64,000 nt of DNA from positions 744,001 through 808,000 of the forward strand of contig NC_011679.1 in NCBI RefSeq assembly GCF_000150955.2. Reading direction: 5' to 3'. The DNA is from Phaeodactylum tricornutum CCAP 1055/1. Its lineage: Eukaryota; Bacillariophyta; Bacillariophyceae; Surirellales; Neidiaceae. The translations under genes and the position numbers were made by a program. Within the stretch, counting starts at the first letter, position 1; the number at the start of each line of letters is the position of its first letter. The notes below the pieces were generated by a model. The model was not told the origin of the DNA and did no database searches. It saw only the letters and a list, made by a program, of their open reading frames with translations. Shown in pieces: positions 42,608-52,409 of the stretch.

Positions 42608-43842
42608 CTACACGGCTCCCAATTTGGTATGCATGGCTTCGAACTGCGATCTTTGGGGATCCTCGGCGCGAGTTCTCATTTCTTTCGGCGGTTCCCACGC
42701 CGAACCCAGAGGTTTGCTTTGCCATTTCAATTCTTGCTCGTCCGACCAATTGATGGATTCCGGAAATTGGCTTTCCAGTACTCGATTGCTCATGGTCCAC
42801 GTGAAAGTAACGTAGTGGATGACGGACAAGTCGATCAGATCGTCCCCGTACGGATCCGACATTTTCTGTCCTAACGTGCGCAACCCAATGACAAAAACGG
42901 ATTGCAAAACAACAATGAGTCCAGCAATAAGGTCGGCCGTCCAGTGCGTCTCGTCACCGGTACCGGCGTTAAGGGCAGCCGAAATAGCCTGGAGTGGCAA
43001 ATACAATGCCGTCAGGAGAGTGATGAAATGTATGTAAAAGAAGGGGATCGGTAGATCGGCGGCGTTGTACAGTTGACCAATGCTGGCCCGTAGTTGCAAA
43101 ATTTGCGTCCGAAAGGTATTGGCAAGCTCTGGATCGAGCAACTTCTCACTCCTTGCATGTTGTATTTCCATCAGGCACCAGGCAATCAGTTCCCGATTGC
43201 AGGAACCTCCATGATCGAGATTAATCTCGTTCATACGGCGAGCTCCGTATCCGTTAACAAGCCCAAACTCTGGTTCATGTGTCAAAAGAAGCTGCCACTT
43301 GGATAAATTTGGGACAAACCGACGTATCCGGCTGCGTGTGCCGCGTTCATGTAGCGGACCAATCGCGTGGCCCGATCCATCGGCAGGGTAACGACGGCCA
43401 AGGTCGCCACATCAAAAATACGACCTTTGCAGGCCATACTGTCCGAATACAAACCAAAGTAACGACGATGATTTTGATTGACGTAAAAAACAAGAAAGAA
43501 TGTCAAGAAACCGCCCACAACGGTCACATTGTCCGTGGTTAAATTGGCCACAAAATCGGGTAGCTCGAGGCGGGCCTGAACCCGGACGGCTACAAAAATG
43601 GCGACGGTCAGCCAAAAGAGCGAATCACGCACAATATTGCGCAGGACAGTCCCATCCCAGTACAAAAGTGTTTTCCAAAACGAATCTTCGACACGCAACA
43701 AGATAGCTCTTCGGCGTTGTTCGATTGATTGCAATTCTTCCCACCGATACTCGTGCTGTTCCTGCTGGTCTAGCATATGATTCATGGTTGCCGACGCAGC
43801 CCGTTTCACAGTCTTGACGGATGTCTTAACCAGGTTACTCAT
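42608..43842 (-). CDS. Bestrophin-like anion channel, reading frame interrupted once
   Basis: Bestrophin-type chloride/bicarbonate channel; diatom members are studied as thylakoid bicarbonate routes. Two overlapping frames make up the gene. The first (43842-43282) encodes the N-terminal half through FWKTLLYWDGTVLRNIVRDSLFWLTVAIFVAV, FLTFFLVFYVNQNHRRYF, and MNAAHAAGYVGLSQIYPSGSFF, then a stop. The second (from about 43284 to 42608) continues LTHEPEFGL, GGSCNRELIAWCLMEI, LRASIGQLYNAADLPIPFFYIHFITLL and GLRTLGQKMSDPYGDDLIDLSV. No credible intron joins them. One base appears to be missing in the A-run at 43284-43287 (T-run on the coding strand): a fifth base would carry SFF straight into LTHEPEFGL. 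So either a sequence error or a real frameshift. No plastid signal peptide is visible. The start ATG is at 43842. Family assignment is firm; functional status is not. Confidence 0.8.
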
Positions 43843-44282
43843 GTCGCTCCTCTCTAAGCATTCCTTCTTTGAAGGGCAACAAGGTAGCAATTCCTTTTTC
43901 TTCTACATATACTGTCAAAATTAACAGGAATGAAAGCCAATGTAAAATCCTGATTGACTGTGAGCAATCGTCACAGACGAGGAACCTAACTAGATCGCTT
44001 CCGTTCTGATCGTCTTGGAAGGTCGCTCACGGGTTTGGTATAAGTGTTTTGAAAATTCAAATATGCGTCGCGTCCCGCCTAGATTTCACATGTTTTACGG
44101 TTGTTTCCACAATCACAGAATTCACGGGGTCTGTGCTACGTTCTGTCCAGCTCCTTTGGGAAAATGTGAAACCCCACAGGTAACACTAAAAAGCAACTTG
44201 AACTTCCCCATGAGAGTGCCAAGCGCTGCGGTTTGCACTACTACGATACCCAAGTGTCACTTGTCAATAGTAGCTACATTCC
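43843..44282. other. Divergent promoter region
   Basis: Between the bestrophin-like gene (minus) and the RNA methyltransferase gene (plus). No gene, repeat or clear motif was seen. Confidence 0.5.
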
Positions 44283-45350
44283 ATGGCCACAGGGAACTTG
44301 CGGTTACCGAGAAAACGGCCAGTACATCGTCCACGATTACGAGCCGTTACTTTTCGTGTAGCGCTCGTCATGTCCTTCTGGACGACCCACAGTCGAGCTT
44401 ATTGTGTACACACTACAAGGCTTGCACGTTCACTATATCTGCAACGCCGAGATCTTGATTGTGGCTACAGAAATAGCTCCAATCTCTTCGCGACGAAGTC
44501 GGACTCGGATCCAAATGTACGCGAGGAACTCTTGCACCAAAGTCTCCGGACGCTACAGATCGATACCGTTGGTCTCGCGGACGCCGCACTGCAATCCATA
44601 CATGACCCCACTTCAGGCTACGATGGCCGCTTTGGAAAGTCTGCCATTAAAGCCTATCGCGCCTTTTTGTATCCAAAAAAGATCGACTCGGCACAGACGC
44701 CGTTGGATGCCCTACAATTGCCAGCAACGGCGGATCGGGTCGCCCGTCAGATTGAATTTTTATACAAACGACACCAATCCCACCAAGCCGAGTGGGTGCG
44801 ACACCACGATAGCGCAGAAGCAATCCCTCGTCACATCTTTCCGATTGTACTGTTACTGGACAATTTACGCAGCGCCATGAATGTGGGAAGTTTGTTTCGG
44901 ACGGCGGACGCTACTGGCTGTGCCCAGGTATGGACGACGGGGATCACCCCGCATCCTTTTGGCGCTGGTGCCGAAAAATTGCACAAATCGGCTCTCGGAG
45001 CCCAATTAATTGTTCCCAGTCGACACTTTTCGACTACACGCGACGCGATTCGATACGCACGTGATACGTTGCCAGAATATCAGGTGATCGGTATGGAGAC
45101 GACCACACGAAGTCGTGTCTATACTGATTTGGAATATTCTCCCAAGGGAGCCATTCTCGTACTGGGAAACGAGGTAACCGGGGTCGATACAACCCTGATG
45201 GATGAAATGGACGTGATTGTAGAAATTCCAATGTTTGGAGCCAAAAACTCTCTCAACGTGGCGGCGTGTGCTCCCGTTGTATTGTACGAAGTTTTACGGC
45301 AGTGGAAGGTCGCAGGCACAATCGGAGAAACGCCGAGGGAAGCTGGTTAA
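44283..45350 (+). CDS. SpoU/TrmH-family RNA 2'-O-methyltransferase
   Basis: A SPOUT-fold methyltransferase that methylates ribose 2'-OH in tRNA or rRNA with S-adenosylmethionine. It has 355 residues. The three SpoU motifs are complete: LLDNLRSAMNVGSLFRTADA (about 191-210), LVLGNEVTGV (about 286) and IPMFGAKNSLNVAACAPVVLYE (about 310-331), which form the trefoil knot. About 180 residues precede the catalytic domain. The first 60 are very basic (Arg-rich) and fit an organelle transit peptide; destination (mitochondrion or plastid) cannot be decided because there is no clean signal peptide. A second in-frame ATG at 44370 (MSFWTTHSRAY) may be the real start. No intron. Confidence 0.86.
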   Translation: MATGNLRLPRKRPVHRPRLRAVTFRVALVMSFWTTHSRAYCVHTTRLARSLYLQRRDLDCGYRNSSNLFATKSDSDPNVREELLHQSLRTLQIDTVGLADAALQSIHDPTSGYDGRFGKSAIKAYRAFLYPKKIDSAQTPLDALQLPATADRVARQIEFLYKRHQSHQAEWVRHHDSAEAIPRHIFPIVLLLDNLRSAMNVGSLFRTADATGCAQVWTTGITPHPFGAGAEKLHKSALGAQLIVPSRHFSTTRDAIRYARDTLPEYQVIGMETTTRSRVYTDLEYSPKGAILVLGNEVTGVDTTLMDEMDVIVEIPMFGAKNSLNVAACAPVVLYEVLRQWKVAGTIGETPREAG

Positions 45351-45358
45351 CGCTAATT

Positions 45359-45444
45359 TGGATCCCTTGCTTGGAAGCACAGCAGCCATGCATGGTTTGA
45401 AACGCTTATGTGGATACCTTACTTGGGAGCAAAGCAGCCATGCA
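45359..45444. repeat. Two imperfect 34-bp direct repeats
   Basis: Copies at 45359-45392 and 45411-45444 match at 30 of 34 positions by my count and share GCAGCCATGCA at their ends. They begin 8 bp after the stop of the methyltransferase gene, with a 52-bp period. Confidence 0.7.
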
Positions 45445-45640
45445 GGGGCGATACGATTTTAGGTAGTGCCTGTTTGTGGCTTACCACAGAGAAAGGAGTA
45501 AAGCACTATAGGGAAACGAAGGAAGCCTCAGGGCTCCGCTGGCTTTTCAAGAAGTAGCGCTAGCCGACGCAGAGCACGGAGTACGGTCTCGTCAAAACGC
45601 CTTCTGTAGCATTGAACAATTTCAAACCGAAGCAGTTTAC

Positions 45641-47891
45641 CTACTCCTGACCGTGTACTCGGAACCGGTAGAGACAAGCGTACGGTTCGCCCCAGTTCGT
45701 GTCAACGACTAAACTGATGGATTGCAACCGCGGAACGTTTCGGTCTACATCGAAATCTTGACGCAGACCTTTCTGGCCGTCGTACTCGAACGAGCCGAGG
45801 GAGTGCGCTTTGCCGTGTGTTTGCGTATCTTCAAAGCCCTCGATACGAAAGGACCGGATTGCTGTCTGGGATTTGTCCGTCAGTTCGGGTGGTGGGTGTT
45901 CAATAGAAACACTCTGCACGTGAATTGGGCGTGAAAGCTGCACCGTCAATACACCAAAGGGACCGCTTCGCCTACTGGCTGGTGGCTCAAAGGACCAACA
46001 TTGCCCGAGAGCATTGGGTGGATACGTGGGTAGCAGAGCCGCTTCCGGTCCGTGTCCGTAAAAGCGAAGCGAAAGTAGAGCGGCCAACCGATTAAAGACC
46101 GGTAGTTGGTCTACGAGCGACATACTAGTTGACCGGTCGCCCACCCTTATAATCCGAGCACCATTCAGTAACGATGCGTAGTCAATTAAGCCAGTTTGGT
46201 CGGCACGTTCAACCTCCATACGGCCGTCAATGAACGCGCGGAGCTTCTTCAATGCATCAGCGTCGACGACACCATCCAATGGCGGTATATTAGCATCGGC
46301 GGTGGTCGTCGTCGTCATTGCATCTCCTGCTTTGGTGTCCAGATAGTTTTCCACCCATTTTCGGACCATTTCTTCCATTTCCTCATCAACTTGTACAATA
46401 TCTGTTATTAGGTCCGAAATGGCTTGCTCCACATCTTCCTTGTATAGCCCACCAGCTAGACCGCTGACATCGGGTGTTTCGCAAATCACTGGTTCGGGAA
46501 CATCCCATAGCGTGATGAACGAAGAGTCCAACAGCGCGTCTTGTGTGGGGCCGAGAACATTGCGAATTTCGGGCGGCACAGATACCGCCTCCACGTATTC
46601 TTCTTCCTCTTCGTCGTCCGGAACTTCCACCAAGACTTGTTCGATCCAGTGATTCAATGTCCGAGCCGTTGCTTCCTCTTTCTCCAATCGCTCCATCACA
46701 GAAGACGCCTCGGTCTCCCAACTCTGTTCCAGTCTCGCCAGATTCTCTTCCGCGGCGAGTTGTTGTGACCGAAACGCGTTCTCGGCTTGTTCCAGCGCGA
46801 TCCGCGCGGTGCGCAATCGCGCCAGCTGCTGATGTTGTACGGTTTGCAGACCTTGCACCGCTTGCGCCAGCTTGGCCTGTGCTTCGGACGATTGTTCCAG
46901 AGAAACGGTCGGACCGGTTGCAGTATACCTCGATAGACCGTTGTCAGGTAATTGCCCGTAGACGATACCGTGACCAAGCCTGGATTGATGGCCAATGGAA
47001 AGCAAATGATGTGCCACGCGAGGATGAGTAGGACCCAAACCCAGGACAGCTGCATCCATGTGCGTGATCCCGCAGACGCAGTATCCGTATTTACCGGTAC
47101 GTCCATTTCCGTCTCGACCTGGGGTGCGCTGGTCGGTCCCGCAACGAGTTCCGTCACAAACTGGTAAACGCGAATGTGTACCGAAACGTGTGGACGAACG
47201 TCGTCGTGGTCGTTGTTGCGGCGATGCTCCTCCGCATCAACGTCGTCTGTGGTGGTTTTGTCGTGTCCGTTTTCCAACACGTCCCGTTCCCGCAAAACCG
47301 ATTCGGTAGGCAACGTTGTTGGAGATTCCTTGCGAGTATCGGTTTCTCGATAGTCTAGTCGACGGGAAAGTGGAACGTTCTCTCCCGCTTCCTTAGGGCT
47401 GCCGGATGCGGCGGGTGGAGCCTTGCGCCGTGCAGTGTCGTGTGTTTTACCTTTACCGTTGTTAACAGGCTTGGTGGTTTGTGGACGAGCCGTAGAGGAG
47501 GATGGTGCGGACGACTGTGGCACCGGTATCGAATCGTTGGCCGAAGGTTTCACGGCTGCAGCAACGTTCGACTCGGGTTGGTTCGTCGTCGTCGATTCGA
47601 GTCTTCCATGGGGTCTTCGGGATCCGACGAATCGTCCCTGTCGTCGTCATCCTTCTTGTTGTTGTTGTTGTTGTTGTTGTTGGATTGTCGATCAGTTGGT
47701 ATCGATGACGACGAAGATGGTGGGTTTTGAAAAGCCGCGACGGACGGAGACGAGGGTTCGGCGTCCGACTCTTCGGCTACTTGGATCCGCCGTTGACGTT
47801 TCCCACTTTTCCGAATCGAACGTGTTTTCACACCCGGGGGTGAAAAGTCATCGGGCGACACCGGGAGATCTTCGCCTTTGCGTTTCGACAT
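45641..47891 (-). CDS. SUN-domain nuclear envelope protein (gene model tentative)
   Basis: The C-terminal 190 residues form a SUN domain: DYASLLNGARI, FYGHGPEAALLPTYPPNALGQCWSFEPP, VSIEHPPPELT, IRSFRIEGF, LGSFEYDG and SNWGEPYACLYRFRVHG-type end (here TNWGEPYACLYRFRVHGQ). SUN proteins bind KASH partners across the perinuclear space. Upstream are a coiled coil (LEQAENAFRSQQLAAEENLARLE), one membrane segment (WMQLSWVWVLLILAWHIICFPLAI) and a polar, basic, probably nucleoplasmic N-terminus with a run of eight Asn (TTG repeat, 47656-47682). The coding signal lies in three frames. The membrane-to-coil junction fits an intron with GTATAC donor at 46928 and acceptor at 46882 or 46861. The junction near 47556-47630 is unresolved: no good donor matches the phase of the TGCAG acceptor at 47556. 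Translation could instead start at ATG 47106, just before the membrane segment. Confidence 0.72.
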
Positions 47892-48975
47892 GACGCGTAA
47901 GGTTCGCCAAGACGACGATGATGATGATCTCCGTACCAGCTAGTAAAGCACAATTACATGCACGTGTCGTACTTGAGAAGAGTGTGGAGAAGACGCTTCG
48001 AGAATGGCGACTCGATCCACCCAAATCGGTGGGTCCATGGTCGTCGTCGACACACCCTCACTCCAGCTAGGCGCCTCGTTGTCCTCGCGAGCCGTTGTCG
48101 TCGCCGGCAGGTTTTCACGCGGTCGGAGCACGCTTGGAGGACGCCCGCCGTACAGACACCTTTGGCGGATCTCCTCGGATGGATCGGGGTCAGGGTTTGT
48201 CCGGGGAGTACCTTTTCATGTCAGTCGTGACTTTGCTGATTGTGAGACACAATTCAAAACAGGAAATTTTTATTTAACGTAGATACGACAACGTGTTGGC
48301 CTTAATCCGAATACTAATCAAAGGCCCAGCGAACGAGATGGACACAAATTGTTTGCGCAAGTAAAGGTTCGTCGAGGACACTAGAATATATGTGTATATA
48401 TATTTGTATACTACATATCATGCCCATGGATAAAGATCTTTTAACGGATTTACGGGAAATGCAGTGGAGAAAACACCCGGGCCAATCCCATCGTCGTAGA
48501 TGCGTTGCGTGCCGAATCCGCACACACAGGCCTCTCTCTCTCTCTAGCTAGAGCACTCTCCCGAGCCAACGACCAAGGTTTTCGAATATCATCTGGGCTG
48601 TGCACGCGACAAATTCTCGACACATTTTGCATAGTAGATGGTCCCAAGAGAGCGCTCCGCAACGATACTTTGCTCACTTACAGTTTAGCTACCGAGAGTC
48701 ATCTCACCATCTTGCGATTGTGAGTGTGTGAACACATAGACAACCTTGGTCTCCTGGTTTTCGGTTCTCTATCTAATTGTAATCCACCTACACGTCTTTG
48801 GAGAGGGTTTCCCTTTCTCTCACAAACAAGGTTGGGTTTCTCTTTCGTCTCACGATTCACCGAAAAGCCACGAACCAGAGTGTCCTTCCAATCCAACCAT
48901 TCACACGCGCCTCGTTCGGGTCCGACACCACCAACCCGTAGAATCACGCCACGCCACGCTGCATTGTTCCCCACC
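47892..48975. other. Divergent promoter region, 1.1 kb
   Basis: Between the SUN gene (minus) and the large membrane protein gene (plus). Contains a TATATATATTTGTATA tract (about 48394-48410) and a short CT microsatellite (48532-48545). Open frames inside do not look coding. Confidence 0.45.
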
Positions 48976-51900
48976 ATGAGACCGTGGCGCCGCGTACTGC
49001 TGTTGCTGCCGGTGTGGTACCACCCGCACAGCCTCCACGCCAAGTTGGCAGATCGTTCCCGCCTCGTCCAGCGTCGCCAACCACCGACTGCTGCCACTGA
49101 ACGATACGTCGACCAGAGTGGACTCCCAATTGAAGGCACTTCCTATCATTCGGCGCGCCGACGCGAAGCGGTAGCGTCGGTTCGACAACGGCAACAACAC
49201 GAATCCATCCCACCGATGGTGCCCGAACCCACGTATTCCGACGACGTTCGGGACGAGTCAGATTTTCTGGACCCTACCCAGCGACATTTGAGCTCCCAGC
49301 TTTCTGGATGCTGCTACAACTACCAGTCCTATTCGGCGTCGAGCTTGTGTAGTCTGTACGGGGATAATTGCGAGTCGGGAGAAACACCGTCGCACGATAG
49401 TGGCGACGGCGACTGTACACACGATGGGCTCTCCTTTATCGGAATTTCCTTTTCGGTGAATACTGCTTCCGGTAATCCCTACAGTTATCAGCTTTGCGAT
49501 CAGTTTCCGATGGAGAACATTATTGATCGTGATTATGAATACGTCATGAGTATGGACGAAGACGGATGGCTGGTTGGAGGAGGCTACAAAACCTTTGACT
49601 ATTCCGGGAAAATGCCGTAAGTTAGACCAAAAGCGATGAGATCCGCAGACAAGCATTCATTCCAAAGAAGTTTTTCTCACCCGGACCCCATCCCATCTCG
49701 TTTGTCCCCATCGATCCCACCCTCGACATACATACCTGCATAGCTACATTGACTCCTCACATACGGAATTGGTGCGTATTGGAAACATGGACCCAAATTC
49801 GGGTGGTACGTCGATTGAGCAGGTTTATTCAGCCTTGTCGCAGATTTCCTTTGCCCCGTTCTCTATCTTTCCCGAATACCTCAAAGGTGGCGGAGGTCAC
49901 CATTCTGGCGACGATACTAACGACGGCACTGGCGTTCCTTCGGGGGATGTCACTCTCGTAGTTTCCGTCGTGGAAACCTACGAGGATGACAACTCCTACT
50001 CTTCCTACGAAACATTCCTCAACTCGCTTTTTAATGCCCTGGACGCTGTTGGTGGAGGTCCTTGTATGGATGATCACGATACGGACCCTCACGTTTCCAT
50101 GTCGCGTGGTGTAAAGTACTGGTCCTCGTATCACAGTTCGCAGTACATGTACGCGGCCAACTTGGAAGTGGCTGTCTGGCAAGCCATGTACCCGAACGGT
50201 GTACCGATTGGTTCCAACGGGTACGCATCCTTTCCTCCTGGCCGTGGCGGGAAGAAGCAAAAGGTCGGCTACGGAAACTTGTACTTTTTCTTTGACCGCG
50301 CCAACATTACCAAAGCGTTTGCCCCGTATCGTGATTTGACGTCCGACGAATTGTATTACGCCACACTTTACTCGGATACGGACACGAGTTCGTTCTACTC
50401 CTCCGTCACGTCAATCAGTTTCGACTACGCCGGATCGGGAGATAGTAGCTCAAGTTGGGAATGGAACGCGTACTCTTGGAATCAGCTCATGGCTAAGCAC
50501 GACATGACGGATGGTTGGGAACTCCCACCGAACTGCTTACAGGAAGGAGAAACATTCTTTGGTATTCCTCTTTCCCGCACCAGTGGTTCCAAACTCCAGT
50601 CGACGGAATCCTTTCAGGAACAGTTTGATTTTGAATATCTGGCGGACCGTAACTCAACCTACGTCACATCGTTCGGTACCAACCACGGTTGGTTGATCGG
50701 GGAAGAATTAGATAACGCAGTCGGGTCCATCGTGGACAAGGATACGGCTCACATTCCGCTTTTCTACACGGGCTCAACCAATCCGGATATGGTACGTGTT
50801 GAGAGATCCTTCTCCAAGTGCTCTGTGAAAGCCTTTTTGTTTGGTATCTAATCTTCACTTTTACAAATTTACACGTCAGGGCGGCATGTCGTTGAGTGAC
50901 TTGATCAAAGTCGCGAGGAATATCGACTTTGGTACTTTGTACATCAAACCAGCCTTTGTTTTTGTCGATTCCGACGGTCATTTAAAGCTTCAGTTTGAAG
51001 CCGACACCACATCAGCCCTAGCTTATCTCTACGACAACTTGTGCAAACAGCTGGGTATCTCCTGGAACTATCACTCACCATCCAATAGTGTCGGCAAATA
51101 CAGTAATTGTGCCATGCACGCTGCGGGTGACCGCGCGTCGTATGGCTGTGGTCCCGATGGGACTAACTCGGGTGGATTTTGCCCTCAGATGGTCTTGGCG
51201 TACGCACCTCGCTTTTCGTCCGAAGATTCGGCGGTGGCATACCTGGAGCGATGCAACAACTACGTCGACTATTGGCGAAAATTGTACCCATCGGGTGTTG
51301 CGGTAGGGACGAGCTCTTTTTGTCCGTCCGGAGGCTGCCTAGGTTTATTCCTGAACCGTTTGGATCTGTACGAAGTTTTCAAGCCTGATTTGGGCGGATC
51401 CTGGGTCGAGTACAACGGTGGTTCCATGCCTCCTACGTACTCTCCCGCTCCGACCTGGCAAGGAGGATGTGATGATCCACACAACTACTTTTTGGATCGC
51501 TGCGTTCGCAGACGATATAAGCCCAGGCCTTCAGCTGTTGCATGGGATGCCCTCGGTTCGGTTGGTCAAATCTCGATCATGCTGGTTGTTTTCATGGCTG
51601 TCACTTTGTCCGTGTCAATGTTTCTAGCGCGTGCTCGCAAAAAGAGACGCCGTGGCGAAAGTTATGTGAACTTCTTCTTTCGCGATCTAAATCGGCGTGG
51701 TGGTCGCAAAAAGGGCAAGAAACGTCGCGCAGGTGGTAGGGATTTGAAGGAAGCGATTCTTCCCGATGGATCTAGCCGCTGGTCGAAATCGACAAGTCGT
51801 CCATCAATGCGATCTAAAAGTCGTTCCAAGAGTCGAAGCAAGAGTTCCATCTCGCGCGGTCGCTCCAGCAGTCGCTCGTTTCGGCCCGTATCTGTCCAGC

Positions 51901-52061
51901 CCGAGGCAAGGAGGAGTATTGGTGGGCCGCGCCGCAATCACGAGTATGCGGACATGGCGACGGTTGGCTCGTATGCTTCCCGACGCAGTGGCGTATTTGA
52001 TATGACGATACAAAACCCACAGCCTGAAGACGACCAGGATCATAGACAGCAGCTCGTATAG
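48976..52061 (+). CDS. Type I membrane protein with duplicated ectodomain and Arg/Ser-rich tail, unrecognised
   Basis: I do not recognise this family. Exons 48976-49616, 49744-50791 and 50880-52061 (introns 127 and 88 nt) give 956 residues. The start has a CCACCATG context and opens a signal peptide (MRPWRRVLLLLPVWY). The ectodomain contains two copies of about 260 residues, at about 150-412 and 480-735. Matching marks are SFIGIS/TFFGIP, DGWLVGG/HGWLIGE, DPNSGGTSIEQ/NPDMGGMSLSD and WQAMYPNGVPIGS/WRKLYPSGVAVGT. Copy 2 has many Cys. One membrane helix follows (about 794-813). The 143-residue cytoplasmic tail is very basic: RARKKRRRGE next to the membrane, RRGGRKKGKKRR, then repeated Arg-Ser-Lys-Ser (about 868-900). 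The two introns lie at different places in the two copies. A surface or silica-deposition-vesicle protein is a guess. Confidence 0.8.
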
Positions 52062-52409
52062 CAATACATACCGCTATTTCGCTGTCGTTCAGCGGATTCA
52101 CGGCCCCCTGCCGTATATCATTATTTCAGGCCTGACTTGCACTCGCGTTGGAATCGGCTTCATCTTCTCTCACATTTGGAGCTGTCCATAGCAAGAAATG
52201 CTCTGGTATCCTTTGGTACAACTCTCACGGTCGCCAAACAACTCGTTCAATTGTAGACACATCCTTTCGCGCTATTGTTATTGATGTAAATAGAGAACGT
52301 ATTTTCTATATACATATTCACTCTAATTTGAAATACTTTTTTAAGCAATCAATCGTCCACAGCAGCCGGTACCCGAGTAAAAAAGAGACTAGGTGGGTAA
52401 ACGACGGCT
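52062..52409. other. Intergenic between convergent genes
   Basis: 348 bp containing the 3' ends of the membrane protein gene and the permease gene. Nothing else was seen. Confidence 0.5.

Noticed and set aside
43285-43325. A 28-nt GT-AG candidate intron (GTTTGT...GGCAG) at the bestrophin frame break
   Set aside because: Removing it leaves the wrong reading phase, and it would delete YVGLSQIYP residues that fit the family.
47556-47628. A 73-nt intron from GTCGGA to TGCAG in the SUN gene
   Set aside because: The length fits other introns, but the splice would enter the wrong frame on checking the phase.
47656-47682. TTG repeat as a possible non-coding satellite or CRISPR-like array
   Set aside because: It is a nine-unit trinucleotide run that encodes Asn in the predicted reading frame of the SUN gene; no spacers.
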